Assembly (NCBI RefSeq): GCF_021043375.1
Contig: NZ_JAJNDV010000010.1
Location: 62,001-126,000 of the forward strand
Source: Sphingomonas sp. IC-56
GTDB taxonomy: Bacteria; Pseudomonadota; Alphaproteobacteria; Sphingomonadales; Sphingomonadaceae
Length of the DNA stretch: 64,000 nucleotides
Reading direction: 5' to 3'
Of this stretch, positions 40,705 to 48,106 are shown one piece after another (the first letter of the stretch is position 1; each line of letters starts with the position of its first letter). The translations under genes and the position numbers were made by a program. The notes under the pieces were generated by a model that made no database searches, was not told the DNA's origin, and saw nothing but the letters and a program-made list of their open reading frames with translations.

Positions 40705-41072
40705 ACTCGGGGGGATATGACGATCTCCATGGCGGTGCGAGCCGATTGTTGCGGCAGCCCCGCCTGTGCGACGAAATTCGCCGGGATCCTCTGCGTCACC
40801 AGCGTGCCATCGCCGTTCAGCGCGCGCAGATGCGATTCCGTGCGTGGCGTGGACTGGTTGCAGATCGCATGCGGGGCCAGCCCGGAGCCGTGCCCGTCGG
40901 GCTGAATGGACGCGTTCGAAACCCAGCATCGCGGCGCGACATAACCGTACACCTGGACGCTCTGGGACGTCTGCGCCTGGGCCGGGCTGACGGCAATCGC
41001 ACTCGCGCACGGGAGTGCTGTCCAAAGGACTTTGGACAAGAGGCGACGACGAGGTTCCGTTACCCGCTTCAT
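40701..41072 (-). CDS. Small secreted fimbria-associated protein
   Basis: The 123-aa product has a signal (VLWTALPCASAIAVSPAQAQ) and a compact mature part, VQVYGYVAPRCWVSNASIQP, with a Cys pair (PRCW and AICNQ). It ends EIVISPRV, the C-terminal strand typical of fimbrial subunits. Its position just before the putative adhesin, and the 4-nt overlap, suggest a minor subunit or adaptor. Homology is not certain; the assignment rests on context and strand pattern. Confidence 0.6.
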   Translation of the reverse strand: MKRVTEPRRRLLSKVLWTALPCASAIAVSPAQAQTSQSVQVYGYVAPRCWVSNASIQPDGHGSGLAPHAICNQSTPRTESHLRALNGDGTLVTQRIPANFVAQAGLPQQSARTAMEIVISPRV

Positions 41073-41132
41073 AACGGGAGTTGTACACCACGGCGCGTGA
41101 ATAGTTCATGGGATTAGATACTTATCGTCAAC

Positions 41133-41738
41133 TTAAGGAGACACGCTAACCGTGATTGTCAGCGTGTCGGCATAACGGCCCGCCACCAAAGGCGCGGCTC
41201 CGGCGTAGCTTGGTGCGCTTACCCGCAGATACGACCCGTTGACCTTCGTGGATGCGGCACCCAGCCGGAGCCCGGCGGTGTTGCTCGCCGCGCCCGCAAA
41301 GCTGCAATCGCCGCCCGAAGACAGCCCCGCCGCGTCGCACGTTGCGGACGCCGTGGTGCCGTTGTCCGCGATCATGCGCAGCGCGACCTGATACGGAGCC
41401 TTGGTGCCATAGCCAGTGGCGCCCGGAGCCGCCGTCGCCATGCCGCCATTTGCAGAAGCGACCGCGATGCGCGACGCCGCCGTGCAATTAAGCTGGATCG
41501 CGAAATCCTTGGAGAAACCGGTCTGGTCGAAATCCGCCTGATCGATGCTGCCGTTGGGAGCACCGCCCGTGGCAAAGCCGCAGCGGCTGCGCACCGAAGC
41601 GCGGACTTCCACCCCCACGTCGATGCTGTTGGTGCCTCCCTGCCCCGCTGCATAGGCCGTCACCTGGGCGCGCGCAGGCTGGCTGATGGCGAGAACCGCC
41701 ACCAAGATCGCCAGCATCTGCACCAGAACTCGCCGCAT
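41133..41738 (-). CDS. Spore coat protein U (SCPU) domain fimbrial subunit
   Basis: The 201-aa product has a signal (MRRVLVQMLAILVAVLAISQ, cleavage after ARA). An SCPU-type domain follows, with GVEVRASVRSRCGFATGGAP and the second cysteine FAIQLNCTAASR, a third pair at ATCDAAG and GDCSFAG, and a C-terminal AGRYADTLTITVSVSP strand. Such proteins are subunits of Csu-like sigma fimbriae. ATG 41738 is chosen; a GTG at 41762 is in frame upstream. It begins the fimbrial gene series on this strand. Confidence 0.8.
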   Translation of the reverse strand: MRRVLVQMLAILVAVLAISQPARAQVTAYAAGQGGTNSIDVGVEVRASVRSRCGFATGGAPNGSIDQADFDQTGFSKDFAIQLNCTAASRIAVASANGGMATAAPGATGYGTKAPYQVALRMIADNGTTASATCDAAGLSSGGDCSFAGAASNTAGLRLGAASTKVNGSYLRVSAPSYAGAAPLVAGRYADTLTITVSVSP

Positions 41739-41889
41739 CGTCCGCCCATCACGAGGCGACACGATGCCGCCGGATGATGGTGAGATGGCCGAAGCCGCGC
41801 GTGTTAACTATTCAACCGCTGGCGAGAAGCAGGCTTACCAACGGCCGAAAAGGCCTATGCCTTTCGATATAGGATCAGTCTTCGCGGCC

Positions 41890-42513
41890 TTAGTCTTCGC
41901 GGCCCTGGGCGAGCAGGATCAGCTCGGTGCGGCTGCGCACGCCGAGCTTCTCGAACACCTTGTGCAGATGGACCTTCACCGTACCCTCGGTCAGGCCCAG
42001 TTCCCCGGCGATCTCCTTGTTGCGCAGGCCGCGCTGGACCAACGACGCCACCGCGCGTTCGCGCCCGCTCAGCGCCTCCAGCGGGTCGCGCGGCGTGTCT
42101 GGCGACATCGCCAGGTCCATGGCGCGCTGCATCACTTCCTGGTCCAGCCAGCGCCGGCCCTGCGCCACGCTTTCCAGACAGGTCAGCAGGTCGCGCGGGG
42201 CAGTCGACTTGATGACGATGCCGTTGACGCCCAGCTGCATCGCTTCCTTGGACAGCTGATCGTTGATGCCGCCCGTCAGCAGGATAACCGGGCGATTGTC
42301 ACCACGATTGCGAAGGGTACGCAGCACGTCCAGCCCGGTCCGTTCGGGCATGCCATTGTCCAGGATGAGCATGTCGGGCCGGTGCTTGGCCAGCGCATCG
42401 AGCGCGGCCACGCCGGTGTTCACCGCCGCGACCACTTCGAAGTTGGTCCGGTCGAGTAGGACTTCGATCCCCGCGAGGGTGAGCGGATCGTCCTCCGCCA
42501 ACAGTACCTTCAT
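41890..42513 (-). CDS. LuxR/NarL-type response regulator
   Basis: A 207-aa two-domain regulator. The receiver (1-120) has Asp8/Asp9, phospho-acceptor Asp52 (ILDNGMPERTG), Thr80 and Lys102. The C-terminal LuxR HTH (about 147-205) contains LSGRERAVASLVQRGLRNKE and the recognition helix TEGTVKVHLHKVFEKLGV. ATG 42513 is the real start; a TTG three codons upstream extends the frame. It lies 5' of the fimbrial genes on the same strand, without an adjacent kinase, so the hybrid kinase/Hpt at the other end of the fimbrial locus is a natural phosphodonor (inference). A 15-bp tandem duplication covers its stop codon. Confidence 0.92.
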   Translation of the reverse strand: MKVLLAEDDPLTLAGIEVLLDRTNFEVVAAVNTGVAALDALAKHRPDMLILDNGMPERTGLDVLRTLRNRGDNRPVILLTGGINDQLSKEAMQLGVNGIVIKSTAPRDLLTCLESVAQGRRWLDQEVMQRAMDLAMSPDTPRDPLEALSGRERAVASLVQRGLRNKEIAGELGLTEGTVKVHLHKVFEKLGVRSRTELILLAQGRED

Positions 42514-42639
42514 ATTTTTCAACGCTTACGCTGCACTTACAAGCCGGACGCATACCACCGCCGTCAGCCCAGCGTCCACCCTTCGGGAGGATCGCGGAAC
42601 GTTGCACTCAAGCTTCGGCCGGCTGATCTGACGCGAAGC

Positions 42640-42667
42640 CTTCGCAATAAGATGGCCTATTGCGAAG
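42640..42667 (-). terminator. Stem-loop overlapping the gspK stop
   Basis: CTTCGCAATA (42640-42649) and TATTGCGAAG (42658-42667) are perfect 10-bp inverted arms with an 8-nt loop, spanning the gspK stop codon (42657-42659). No U-tract follows, so it may be a Rho-dependent or processing signal separating gspK from the LuxR-type regulator. Confidence 0.4.
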
Positions 42668-43547
42668 CGTTAGCACCCACGGAAGGAAGAGGCGGCGCCT
42701 CCGGAGGCACCGCGCTATTGCGCCAGCGCTCGACCGCTACGGCCTCTACGACACCCTCAACCGTGCGCCGGCGCTGGACCAGCGTGGCACCCTGCTGGCT
42801 GGTACCGCCGATCGTCGCCCGCGTTCGTACCCAGAAGGTGTTCGAGCGGAAACTCGCCCCCCACGGCATGGTGACATTCTGATCGGTCAGGTCCTTGAGC
42901 GTGAGGAAACCCTGCCGCTGGCGCACCGCGACGAGCCGCGCCGCCACCACTGGATCGCGGAACAGAATGCGCAGCATCTCCTCATCCGCAGCGTTGAGGT
43001 TCAGCGAGGTTTCGCCGGGTAGCGCCGTGACCAGCCGCTCCATTCGCGCGGCGATCTTCGGATCGATCCCCGCCATCCGCAGCGGCCGCAAATCGGTCAC
43101 AGGCCCGCGCAGCCGCACGAACGCGATCGCCGCCACCATCTGCTCTTCGGTCAACCCGACTTCCCGCGCGATGGTCTGGAACAGGATCAGCGACGCCGCA
43201 TCGCCGCGCCGCACCGCGTTGATGTTGTAGCGCCCTTCCGCATCGGCGATCGCCAGGTCGAAGGTGCCACCCTCGATGGGCGCGCCCGCCTCCGACAGTC
43301 TGGCCCAGGGCTCGCCGATGTGGTCCACCTCGGGCGAAAGCTGCGCATCACGGCGGAGCGCCACCAGCGCCGACAGTTCGCCGCCCCGCACGATGGCCAG
43401 CGCTCGCGACGCCTCTCGCATGCGCAAGCCGCGATCCAGCGCTACTTCTTCGCGGCTGATCATCAACAGCACCAGCCCGCTGGCAATTGCGACGAACATC
43501 AGCACGTTGACCAGGATCAGTCCGGCTTCGCCCTCCTGCCGCCTCAT
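42657..43547 (-). CDS. gspK: Type II secretion minor pseudopilin GspK
   Basis: The 296-aa protein starts MRRQEGEAGLILVNVLMFVA: a short prepilin leader cleaved after Gly, then a hydrophobic helix lacking the usual Glu at +5, which is characteristic of GspK. The large globular domain carries YNINAVRRGDAAS and SLNLNAADEEMLRILF, as in the GspK alpha-domain. With GspI and GspJ it caps the pseudopilus tip. It overlaps the gspJ stop by 4 nt (ATGA). Confidence 0.92.
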   Translation of the reverse strand: MRRQEGEAGLILVNVLMFVAIASGLVLLMISREEVALDRGLRMREASRALAIVRGGELSALVALRRDAQLSPEVDHIGEPWARLSEAGAPIEGGTFDLAIADAEGRYNINAVRRGDAASLILFQTIAREVGLTEEQMVAAIAFVRLRGPVTDLRPLRMAGIDPKIAARMERLVTALPGETSLNLNAADEEMLRILFRDPVVAARLVAVRQRQGFLTLKDLTDQNVTMPWGASFRSNTFWVRTRATIGGTSQQGATLVQRRRTVEGVVEAVAVERWRNSAVPPEAPPLPSVGANASQ

Positions 43548-44104
43548 GGCTGCTCCGTTTCCTGCGCACGCGCCGGAAGCGCGATGACGCGCCGCACCGG
43601 GGAAGCCATGCCGCCGGGTCCGGCGACCTGCATCTCCAGCGCGATCGCGCGGGGCCAGCGCGCCTTGCCTTCCGCGCTCACCGGCCAGCGATCCACCCAG
43701 ACGCCATCCCAGAACCGCCAGCGCGCACCTGACACCCCGCCCAACACCCGCTGCGGCATCGGACCCAGGCTACGCACCAACACTCCTCCCGTCATCGCGT
43801 AGCGGAGGGGAACCGCCGGCCCGCCCATGCCCGGCGCTGCTCGAGTAAAGGACAAGGTGGCCCCGCCGCCGCTAATGTCGCCGCCCGCCAGCTGGTCAAG
43901 ATCGCTCGACACGACAAACAACGCGCGCTGCAAGTCAGCCAGCCGGTCCAGCCGCGTTTCGGTGCGCCCCTGCACCTTGATGATCCCATCTACCAGCGCC
44001 AGCCCGGCGACTGCGATCAGCGCGAACAGCCCCAGCGAAATCATCAGCTCGATCAGCGTGAAGCCCGCGTCCCCACCGCGCGCTTGCTCAACCGCGGCGC
44101 GCAT
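43544..44104 (-). CDS. gspJ: Type II secretion minor pseudopilin GspJ
   Basis: The 186-aa product has a prepilin leader ending GDAG followed by FTLIELMISLGLFALIAVAG, the N-methylated hydrophobic helix with Glu5. Its globular part (TRLDRLADLQRALFVVSSDL) fits GspJ. ATG 44104, 7 nt after the upstream stop, is preferred over 44143, which would overlap the preceding gene by 32 nt; both give a usable leader. Translation is coupled to gspK downstream. Confidence 0.9.
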   Translation of the reverse strand: MRAAVEQARGGDAGFTLIELMISLGLFALIAVAGLALVDGIIKVQGRTETRLDRLADLQRALFVVSSDLDQLAGGDISGGGATLSFTRAAPGMGGPAVPLRYAMTGGVLVRSLGPMPQRVLGGVSGARWRFWDGVWVDRWPVSAEGKARWPRAIALEMQVAGPGGMASPVRRVIALPARAQETEQP

Positions 44105-44111
44105 GACGCAA

Positions 44112-45182
44112 TCAGGCGCCGGAGCTGGCGGCGACGGGTTCATAGCCCTGGGGCCGCGCCACCAGGATCGCGAAGTCGCGCGCTACCGATCCGTCCGTCC
44201 GGAAGCGCACCGGTCCGGTCACGCAACGGAAGCCCTTGCTGTCCAGCAATCCCTCGGGGCCAAGCGTGCCAGCGTTGCGCATCGCGTTGGCGATCCCTGC
44301 CGCATCATAGGCCAGCGCCGCAATCGTCCCTGGTTCGCCGCCATTGCGAGCACTGAAGGCGCTGGCAAAGGTGCCGAACGATTGCGGGTCGGGGCTGGCG
44401 ATCCAGGCGTCCTGCAATGCTTCCAAGGCCTCGGGCCGGTGATCGAGCCCCTGCAGCGTCGCGAGCGGTTGGATGCCGCTGCCCTTCAAGTTGCGTGCGG
44501 CCGCGAGTACCGCTTCGCCGCTTCCCGGCAGCAGCACCGCGTCGGGTGCATCGCCCGGCGTCGGCAGCGGCTGGCCGGCGCGGATCTCTAGCACGCGCAC
44601 CCGCATGCCGAGTTCCCCCTCCAACTTCCCAGCCGCCAGCGCCGACGCCGCGCTCCACGCGCTGCCATCGTCGATCACCGCGACCGACTTCACCCCGCGT
44701 GAGCGGGCGTACCGCAGGACCGCGCCGGTGACCTGACCGGCGGTAATGCCAAAGATATAGGTGCCCGGCGCGCGCAGCACCGAGTCGTTGCTGAACGCGA
44801 TGATCGGCACCCGACCTGCCACCGTGCTGGATACCGCCGGCACTTCCTCGGCGCTTAGCGGCCCCAGGATCAGCGCAGGCTTGCGCTTCAGCGCGTCCGC
44901 CGCCGCCGCCGCCGCGCCTGCCGCCGTGCCGCCGGTGTCGAAGCTCTGCACGAAGCTGCCGTTTTCCGCGAGCAACGCCGCCTGACGCATGCTAAGGCCC
45001 AGCCGCGCTCGCGCTCCGGTGAGCGGCACCAGCAGGGCGATGGGGCGCTTGTCCTTTTTCGCGGCTGCTTGCGCGTAAGAGGGAAGCACGACCGATGCCG
45101 CTGATGCGACCAGGCCTGATTGCAGCAACCTCAGCAGGGATCGCCGATCGGTTACCGGTTCCGGATACGGGGCGTGTGGCAC
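44112..45182 (-). CDS. Periplasmic binding-fold protein (LpoA/branched-chain-amino-acid-receptor-like)
   Basis: The 356-aa product has a twin-arginine-like signal (TDRRSLLRLLQSGLVASAAS, cleavage near AQA). The type I periplasmic binding fold then begins with PIALLVPLTGARARLGLSMR, with ALILGPLSAEEVPAVSS and VPIIAFSNDSVL following. It belongs to the group annotated as penicillin-binding-protein activators or amino-acid receptors. Located inside the T2SS locus directly before gspJ, it may help the apparatus pass the peptidoglycan (inference). The only usable start is GTG at 45182, seven bases from the divergent gspN start. Confidence 0.75.
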   Translation of the reverse strand: MPHAPYPEPVTDRRSLLRLLQSGLVASAASVVLPSYAQAAAKKDKRPIALLVPLTGARARLGLSMRQAALLAENGSFVQSFDTGGTAAGAAAAAADALKRKPALILGPLSAEEVPAVSSTVAGRVPIIAFSNDSVLRAPGTYIFGITAGQVTGAVLRYARSRGVKSVAVIDDGSAWSAASALAAGKLEGELGMRVRVLEIRAGQPLPTPGDAPDAVLLPGSGEAVLAAARNLKGSGIQPLATLQGLDHRPEALEALQDAWIASPDPQSFGTFASAFSARNGGEPGTIAALAYDAAGIANAMRNAGTLGPEGLLDSKGFRCVTGPVRFRTDGSVARDFAILVARPQGYEPVAASSGA

Positions 45183-45871
45183 GTCGGCCTATTATCGTGT
45201 TCGCGGCGCTTGGCATAGCCGCCTATGCACTTGCGATGCTCGCCACGATGCCGGCCAGCGTGGCGCTGAAGAACCGCCCCTGGCGCACCGGCGTGGCGGG
45301 CACCGTGTGGAACGGCGAAGTGGGCGTGGCCGGAGGGTCCAAGTTCGAATGGCAGATGGCGCCGCTCCGCTCGCTCACCTCGCTGGGCTTCGCCGCCGAT
45401 TGGAAGGCGACCGGCCCCGACACCGATCTGGGCGGGCGCATGCTGGTTCACCTCGGCGGGCGCACCGTGCTCGACAAGGTCAGCGGCACCGCCGACGGAC
45501 GCCTGCTCCAGGCGCTTCAGCCGAACCTCCCCTTTACCTGCGACCTCACGCTGCAGGTCGACATGGATCGGATCGCCACTGGCGGCGGCAGCCAGATGCT
45601 GGCGGGCAAGGCCGCAAGCGATCCCGGCAGTTGCCGATCCAAGAGCGGGAGTGCCGCGCCCTCTCCGCTCCCGCCGTTGCTGCTCACGGCCGAGCCGATC
45701 GGCGGCCGCACCACCATCCGCATCGTGCCCGCCACGCAGCGCCGGCAGGTGCTGGTTCAGGTTGAATTGTCGGAAAGCGGCACGCTGGACCTTTCGGTCA
45801 CACCGGAGGGGGCGGCGATGATGCCGTTCCTGGGGATCCCTCCGGGCGCGCGCATTCAGGGCGCGCTCTGA
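45176..45871 (+). CDS. gspN: Type II secretion protein GspN
   Basis: The 231-aa protein starts at GTG 45176 (VARRPIIVFAALGIAAYALA), a single N-terminal membrane anchor. The periplasmic GspN domain follows: LKNRPWRTGVAGTVWNGEVG, FEWQMAPLRSL and a beta-rich tail. An ATG at 45095 is also in frame but would overlap the divergent gene by 88 nt. GspN is a non-universal T2SS part resembling GspC/AsmA-like beta structures. It is the only T2SS gene of this half on the + strand. Confidence 0.82.
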   Translation: MARRPIIVFAALGIAAYALAMLATMPASVALKNRPWRTGVAGTVWNGEVGVAGGSKFEWQMAPLRSLTSLGFAADWKATGPDTDLGGRMLVHLGGRTVLDKVSGTADGRLLQALQPNLPFTCDLTLQVDMDRIATGGGSQMLAGKAASDPGSCRSKSGSAAPSPLPPLLLTAEPIGGRTTIRIVPATQRRQVLVQVELSESGTLDLSVTPEGAAMMPFLGIPPGARIQGAL

Positions 45872-45878
45872 CGCGGGG

Positions 45879-46604
45879 CTAAGCGCTGCCCTTGGGCAAC
45901 CAGTCGGGTTCCGTCACGAATGGCGGCACCGTGCAGGGACACAGGGCCCGCAGCGCCGCGACGTCGCAGAAAGTGATGCGCCCGCGCCTGCGCTCGATCA
46001 GCCCTTCACGTTGCAGACGGGTTAGGGTGCGGCTGGCGTGAACGGGAGTCATGCCCAGCAGGTCGGCGATCTGCTCCTGCTTGAGCGGAGAGTCGAAACC
46101 ATCCTCGTCGGCCATATCCGCAGCTCGCAGCCGGGCGTGGAGGTCAAGTAGAAACCAGGCCATCCGTTCCATCGCGGAGCCCTGACCCAGGATCGCCTTT
46201 TCGTACATCAGTGCCACGCGCTCTTTCTGCACGCTCAGCAGAAAGGTTGCGGCGAAGCGCGGCGATTTGTCGATCAACTGGCCGAGCACGCGGTGGGGTA
46301 CATGGGCAATCGACACTTCGGTAAAGGCCTCAAGCGTCTCTGCCGCGGCGCTGAGACTCATGCTGGGCGAGCCCAGCACGTCGCCGGGCAAGTGGATCTT
46401 CATGAACTGCCGGCGACCATCGGCCAGACTCATCGACGAGCCGACCCAGCCTTCGGCAAGAAAATAGACGCAGGTGGCGGGATCGCCCTGCTTGCGGATC
46501 TTGGCGCCCGCCGGGTAGCGCACCTGCTCGCTGGCCCAATTCTCCAGCAGGTCAGCACTGCCGGCACACAGCGTGGCAAACTCTTCCAGCCGATGCAGCG
46601 ACAT
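45879..46604 (-). CDS. Crp/Fnr-family transcriptional regulator
   Basis: The 241-aa regulator has a cyclic-nucleotide-binding-like beta-roll (about 1-125), with AKIRKQGDPATCVYFLAEGW and MKIHLPGDVLGSPSM. A long dimer helix and a C-terminal winged HTH follow, with recognition helix LKQEQIADLLGMTPVHASRT. The FNR cysteine set at the N-terminus is absent, so it is not an oxygen-sensing FNR. Start: ATG 46604, although the best Shine-Dalgarno (GGGAGGGAAGGG) favours the TTG at 46613. It sits inside the T2SS locus, convergent with gspN, 124 nt below gspF. Confidence 0.87.
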   Translation of the reverse strand: MSLHRLEEFATLCAGSADLLENWASEQVRYPAGAKIRKQGDPATCVYFLAEGWVGSSMSLADGRRQFMKIHLPGDVLGSPSMSLSAAAETLEAFTEVSIAHVPHRVLGQLIDKSPRFAATFLLSVQKERVALMYEKAILGQGSAMERMAWFLLDLHARLRAADMADEDGFDSPLKQEQIADLLGMTPVHASRTLTRLQREGLIERRRGRITFCDVAALRALCPCTVPPFVTEPDWLPKGSA

Positions 46605-46701
46605 CTTCGGCAACGGTAATCCCTTCCCTCCCGCTAGCTCAGCGCTGCTAATACATCGCCCAGCCAAGGCGAAAGAGGCATTTCACCAGGAGGGGAAAGC
46701 C

Positions 46702-46731
46702 AAACTTTAGAAAAGTTTAGGCCGAGGTCAA
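46702..46731 (-). promoter_or_regulatory. Candidate promoter of the Crp/Fnr gene
   Basis: On the - strand, TTGACC (46731-46726) and TAAAGT (46709-46704) are separated by 16 bp. An inverted repeat AAACTT-N5-AAGTTT (46702-46718) overlaps the -10 box. The promoter overlaps the gspF stop codon. Consensus match is moderate. Confidence 0.3.
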
Positions 46732-47954
46732 AGTCCGACCAAGTTGTTGAGATTGATAATCGGTAGCAGAATGGCAAGGACCATCATCAGCACCAACCCG
46801 CCCATGACCAGCAGCACCAGGGGCTCGACCAGCGACACCAACGTCGACACCAGCGCATCGAGTTCGCGTTCGAGCTCATCCGAAGCACGGCCGAGCGCGG
46901 GTGCCAGACGCCCGCTCGACTCTCCCGACGCGACGATGGCGACCAGCATGGTCGGGAAGACCTGCGCCTCTTGCATTGCGGCGCGCAGGCTGATCCCCTC
47001 CCGCACCCGCGTGGCGACACCGAACGCCTTGGCTCGCACCCAGTGATTGGGCGTGACCGCAGCAGCGGCGTGGAGCGCTTCGACCAGCGGCACCGCGCTC
47101 CCGACCAGCGTCGCCAAGCTTCCGGCGAACCGGGCGGCGTTCAACTGGCGGCTGAAGCGGCGGAACGGACGATGCTCTGAAAAGAAGCGGTGCACTCGCA
47201 ACTTGTTGGCGGGAACGCGCCCCCAGCGCAGGAAGGCGAAGATGCCGACCGCCAGCGCCAGCAGGAAGTACAGCCCGAACTGCTGGATGAACCAGCTGAT
47301 CGCGATCAGCGCGCGGGTAAGCAGCGGCAGTTCCGCGCCGCGCGACACGAACACCTTCACGATGTCGGGCACGACATAGACCATCAGCAGCACCATCATG
47401 CCGACCGACACCAGCGCGAGCAGCGCCGGATAGAGCAAGGCGAGTTGAAGCTTTTGGCCATTGGCCTGGCGGTTCTCGACGAACTCGGCGAGGTGGTTGA
47501 GGACATCGGGCAGCCGCCCCGACGCTTCACCGGCCGCGACTGACGCGCGGTAGAATTCGGGAAACGCCTTGGGATGCTGGGAAAGCGCCGCGGCAAAGCT
47601 GCGCCCGTCCAGGATGGCGCTGCGGACATCGACCATCAGCGAGTTGATCGCCGGCTGCTCGGATTGCGTGGCGACGAGGCGCAGCGCCTCTTCAACCGGT
47701 ATGTCGGACCCAACCAACGTCGCGATCTGGCGCGTGGCGGTGGCGAGTGCGCGGGGCGAAACGCGGTTGCGGCTCAGGCCCGGGATCTGGATCGTGCCGG
47801 GCCTGGCGCTACGGTCGGAGGCGGCTTCCACCGAAAGCGGCAGCAGCGCCTGCTCGCGAAGCGCCGCGCGCGCGGCAGCGGGGGACGACGCCTCAATGAT
47901 CCCGCGCTTGTTGCGGCCCGCGCGGTCGGCGGCGCGGTAGGCGTAGGCCGGCAT
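46728..47954 (-). CDS. gspF: Type II secretion inner-membrane platform protein GspF
   Basis: The 408-aa protein has two GspF cytoplasmic four-helix domains and three membrane helices (about 168-190, 215-240, 375-398). MPAYAYRAADRAGRNKRGII at the N-terminus and FVSRGAELPLLTRALIAIS are family signatures. It contacts the GspE ATPase. The ATG at 47954 is preceded by GGGGAGGATTTTAG, and this Shine-Dalgarno is the end of a repeat family 2 unit. It lies between gspE (upstream) and the Crp/Fnr gene. Confidence 0.95.
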   Translation of the reverse strand: MPAYAYRAADRAGRNKRGIIEASSPAAARAALREQALLPLSVEAASDRSARPGTIQIPGLSRNRVSPRALATATRQIATLVGSDIPVEEALRLVATQSEQPAINSLMVDVRSAILDGRSFAAALSQHPKAFPEFYRASVAAGEASGRLPDVLNHLAEFVENRQANGQKLQLALLYPALLALVSVGMMVLLMVYVVPDIVKVFVSRGAELPLLTRALIAISWFIQQFGLYFLLALAVGIFAFLRWGRVPANKLRVHRFFSEHRPFRRFSRQLNAARFAGSLATLVGSAVPLVEALHAAAAVTPNHWVRAKAFGVATRVREGISLRAAMQEAQVFPTMLVAIVASGESSGRLAPALGRASDELERELDALVSTLVSLVEPLVLLVMGGLVLMMVLAILLPIINLNNLVGL

Positions 47955-47960
47955 CTAAAA

Positions 47961-48091
47961 TCCTCCCCGGCACGGGGAGGGGGACCGCGCCCACAGGGCG
48001 TGGTGGAGGGGGGCCTGCCACCAAGCGAACCCTCTGCGGCGCGCCCCCTCCACCATGCTTCGCTTGGTCCCCCTCCCCGTTCCGGGGAGGA
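47961..48091. repeat. Dispersed repeat family 2, copy B (131 bp), between gspE and gspF
   Basis: TCCTCCCCGGCACGGGGAGG (47961 on) and its inverted partner ending at 48091 (CCCCGTTCCGGGGAGGA) bracket 131 bp, the same size as the copy at 21081. Inner arms GGTGGAGGGG and CCCCCTCCACC are also paired. It fills almost the whole gap between two T2SS genes that would otherwise be adjacent. The outer end carries the gspF ribosome-binding site. Confidence 0.85.
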
Positions 48092-48106
48092 ATGCAAGGT
48101 ACGCCC

